Assembly: GCA_030608865.1 (NCBI GenBank)
Contig: JAUWDI010000063.1
Coordinates: 1 to 6,153 of the forward strand
Direction of reading: 5' to 3'
DNA from: Anaerolineales bacterium
GTDB lineage: Bacteria > Chloroflexota > Anaerolineae > Anaerolineales > E44-bin32
DNA: 6,153 bases
The translations under genes and the position numbers were made by a program. A model generated the notes under the pieces. The model did no database searches, was not told the DNA's origin, and saw only the letters and a program-made list of their open reading frames with translations. Positions 4,121 to 6,153 of this stretch are shown piece after piece (the stretch's first letter is position 1; every line of letters starts with the position of its first letter).

Positions 4121-6153
4121 TCAGCCTGGGCGGATACGCCGGGCTTCGAGGACATTCGGAAGGGCTTCTAGCCGGTTTAATACTCGACTGAGCTGCGAGA
4201 CATCCGTGATCCCCATGATCATGTCGAAGACTGCTAAGTTATCTTTTGTCGACACTTGTATCGCCGACATACTTATTCCTTCATTCGCTACGAGCGTAGA
4301 GACATCTCGAACAAGTCCATCCCGGTCATAAGCACGGATGGTTACAGCGACAGGATACGTCTGATGTGGCTTGCCCCATGATACCTGGATTAGTCGCTCA
4401 CGGTCTCTGGCCCGCAGTGCATTCGGGCAGTCCTGCCTATGGATCGTCGCTCCTCGTCCACGAGTAATATATCCTACGATCGGATCCCCTGGAGCCGGCT
4501 TGCAGCAGCGACCGAGTCTTGTCAGCAAACCGGATAAGCCGAGGATATGTACCTCTTCCGCGTCCAACTCGGTCAGGAATTCAGGCGGCTCTTCCAGCAC
4601 CTCTAATTCCCGTTCCAGATCTTCTTCAGGGATTAACTTTGTGACGATTCGGTTGATATTAAGATCACCACAACCGATAGCCATTAAGAGGTCATCGACA
4701 TTGGAATAGCCCAAATCGCTTGCTATCTTCTCATAAGCCATTCCATCCAGGCCCAAACGGCGAATTTCTCGTTCAAGAAGCAGCCGCCCGTGGGACACAT
4801 TATGCTCGCGGTCTTGGCGTCGAAACCAATGACGGATCTTGCCCCTTGCACGCTGGCTTTTAACCATCTCCAGGCTCGGGTTCAGCCAATCCCGGCTCGG
4901 GCCTCCGCGCTTCGCTGTGAGAATCTCTACCGCATCGCCTGTGTGGAGTTTCGTATCCAGCGATACGAGCTTCCCATTCAGTTTCGCCCCACGACAACGG
5001 TGGCCAATGGATGTATGAATGTGATAAGCAAAGTCGATCGGAGTTGAGTCTGCGGGGAGATCGATGATGTCTCCCTTGGGCGTGAAGACATAAACACGGT
5101 CATCGAACACGTCCGATTTCATCGCCGCGACGAAATCGCCGGCGTCATCAACGTCTTGACGCCACTCCATTAGACGGCGGAGCCACGTTACACGCTGTTC
5201 GAACGAATCGTCTCGCGACCGCCCCTCCTTATAACGCCAATGCGCCGCGATCCCATATTCTGCATTCTCATGCATTTTTGGTGTTCGTATTTGTACTTCC
5301 AGGGTCTTGCCATCATCATAGATAACCGCAGTATGCAACGACTGATAAAAGTTATCCTTAGGAGTGGCGATATAGTCATCAAATGTGCCCGGCACCGGCT
5401 TCCAATGGTTGTGAATCACACCCAACGTCAAATAACATAAGGATTCGCTCTCGACAACCACCCGCACCGCGCGCACATCATATACCATATCAATGGGCAC
5501 ACCCTTGCGATCCATCTTCCGGTGGATGGAATAGAGATGTTTGGGCCGTCCCGTTACTTCCGCATCGATTTCATACTCAGCGAGGTATCGCCTTAGTTCA
5601 GTTGTGACCTTTCTAAGCTTTTTCTCACGATCCTCCCGTCTCTGGGAAACGAGAGCTGCGATTTCTTTATATTGCTCGGGGAGGGCATAGCGGAAAGCCA
5701 AATCTTCAAGATCCCATTTCATTTGCCAGATACCGAGACGGCTGGCCAACGGCGCGAAAATCTCCAGTGTTTCCTCAGCAATCCTTGTTTGCTTCTCCGG
5801 AGGCAAGTGAGAGAGGGTCCGCATATTGTGCAGCCGGTCTGCCAGCTTAATCACAACGACACGGACATCATCACCCATTGCAAGAAACGTCTTCCGCAAG
5901 GTTTCCTTCGCCAAATCACCTTTCAAGGCGAGTGGGTCTCGAGCCCGCTTCCCACTGTGGCTTACTCTTGGAAGTTGGGTCAGCTTCGTCACACCATCGA
6001 CGAGTGTGCGGACTTCTTCGCCGAAGTCACGTTCGATGTCATCCAACGTGACCGGAGTATCCTCGACAGTGTCATGTAGCAATCCAGAGACAATGACGGG
6101 GATAGGCGCACCCAAGTCAGCAAGTATGCCTGCCACGGCGAGGCAGTGGTTGA
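4121..6153 (-). CDS. rel: Bifunctional-type (p)ppGpp synthetase/hydrolase Rel/SpoT (5' end outside window)
   Basis: Long RelA/SpoT homologues make and degrade the alarmone (p)ppGpp in the cytoplasm to adjust growth during starvation. The frame is open to the right edge and starts in NHCLAV, the beginning of the HD domain, so the GTG at 6136 is internal and only the first few dozen residues are missing. Counting that codon as residue 1, the hydrolase site is intact: the first His (6146-6148), HDTVEDT at 21-27 and DRLHNMRT at 100-107. The synthetase domain (about 195-305) has YDVRAVR, YQSLHT and LEVQIRT. Next come a TGS domain (345-408), a helical region, the conserved-cysteine domain (C544, C545, H566, C570) and a C-terminal ACT domain (594-671). 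The usual RxKD/ExDD position reads TFDD. It is a complete-architecture Rel; whether synthesis or hydrolysis dominates cannot be read from the sequence. Confidence 0.95.
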   Translation of the reverse strand, partial: NHCLAVAGILADLGAPIPVIVSGLLHDTVEDTPVTLDDIERDFGEEVRTLVDGVTKLTQLPRVSHSGKRARDPLALKGDLAKETLRKTFLAMGDDVRVVVIKLADRLHNMRTLSHLPPEKQTRIAEETLEIFAPLASRLGIWQMKWDLEDLAFRYALPEQYKEIAALVSQRREDREKKLRKVTTELRRYLAEYEIDAEVTGRPKHLYSIHRKMDRKGVPIDMVYDVRAVRVVVESESLCYLTLGVIHNHWKPVPGTFDDYIATPKDNFYQSLHTAVIYDDGKTLEVQIRTPKMHENAEYGIAAHWRYKEGRSRDDSFEQRVTWLRRLMEWRQDVDDAGDFVAAMKSDVFDDRVYVFTPKGDIIDLPADSTPIDFAYHIHTSIGHRCRGAKLNGKLVSLDTKLHTGDAVEILTAKRGGPSRDWLNPSLEMVKSQRARGKIRHWFRRQDREHNVSHGRLLLEREIRRLGLDGMAYEKIASDLGYSNVDDLLMAIGCGDLNINRIVTKLIPEEDLERELEVLEEPPEFLTELDAEEVHILGLSGLLTRLGRCCKPAPGDPIVGYITRGRGATIHRQDCPNALRARDRERLIQVSWGKPHQTYPVAVTIRAYDRDGLVRDVSTLVANEGISMSAIQVSTKDNLAVFDMIMGITDVSQLSRVLNRLEALPNVLEARRIRPG

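Noticed and set aside
3912..4331. Plus-strand open frame of 139 codons spanning the VKOR-rel gap
   Set aside because: It overlaps the starts and ends of two well-supported genes and crosses the VKOR promoter. The translation is arginine-rich with no domain.
5672..6079. Open frame of 135 codons on the plus strand opposite rel
   Set aside because: It lies wholly antisense to the conserved HD-domain region of rel and its translation resembles no family I know.
6134..6136. GTG as start codon of rel
   Set aside because: The upstream codons read NHCLA, which continues the conserved HD-domain start containing a metal-binding histidine. The gene therefore runs off the right edge.

Overview
The window looks like ordinary bacterial chromosome, most probably from the Chloroflexota (an Anaerolineae-like lineage). 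This rests on the feel of the Rel and family-5 binding-protein sequences and on the gene mix, not on any search. GC content looks moderate. I see no mobile element, CRISPR array, tRNA or rRNA.

Left half, plus strand: the last 37 codons of peptide chain release factor 2 (prfB, 1-114) are followed by a clear extended -10 promoter (142-170) and a leader of about 115 nt. Then come secG (293-523), a 567-residue family-5 solute-binding protein with no transporter genes beside it (566-2269), a second extended -10 promoter (2352-2360), and a protein with two S1 RNA-binding domains (2406-3137). A strong hairpin terminator at 3166-3192 closes this half. Its stem also has a T-run when read from the other strand, so it can serve the converging genes.

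Right half, minus strand, read right to left: a long Rel/SpoT (p)ppGpp synthetase-hydrolase, whose 5' end lies beyond the right edge (4121-6153), then a spacer with its own extended -10 promoter. After that comes a single-domain VKOR-type thiol oxidoreductase (3520-3966), tightly followed by a 79-residue protein made of a small cysteine cluster and a very acidic tail (3265-3504).

Most of the genes serve core growth functions: translation termination, Sec export, S1-type RNA binding and the stringent response. VKOR supports disulfide formation outside the cytoplasm. I found no convincing undescribed multi-gene system. The points most worth a second look are the cysteine/acidic protein coupled to VKOR, the hybrid TFDD synthetase motif in a Rel with an intact hydrolase site, the near-identical promoter cores in front of secG and the S1 gene, and the orphan, cysteine-free binding protein next to secG.
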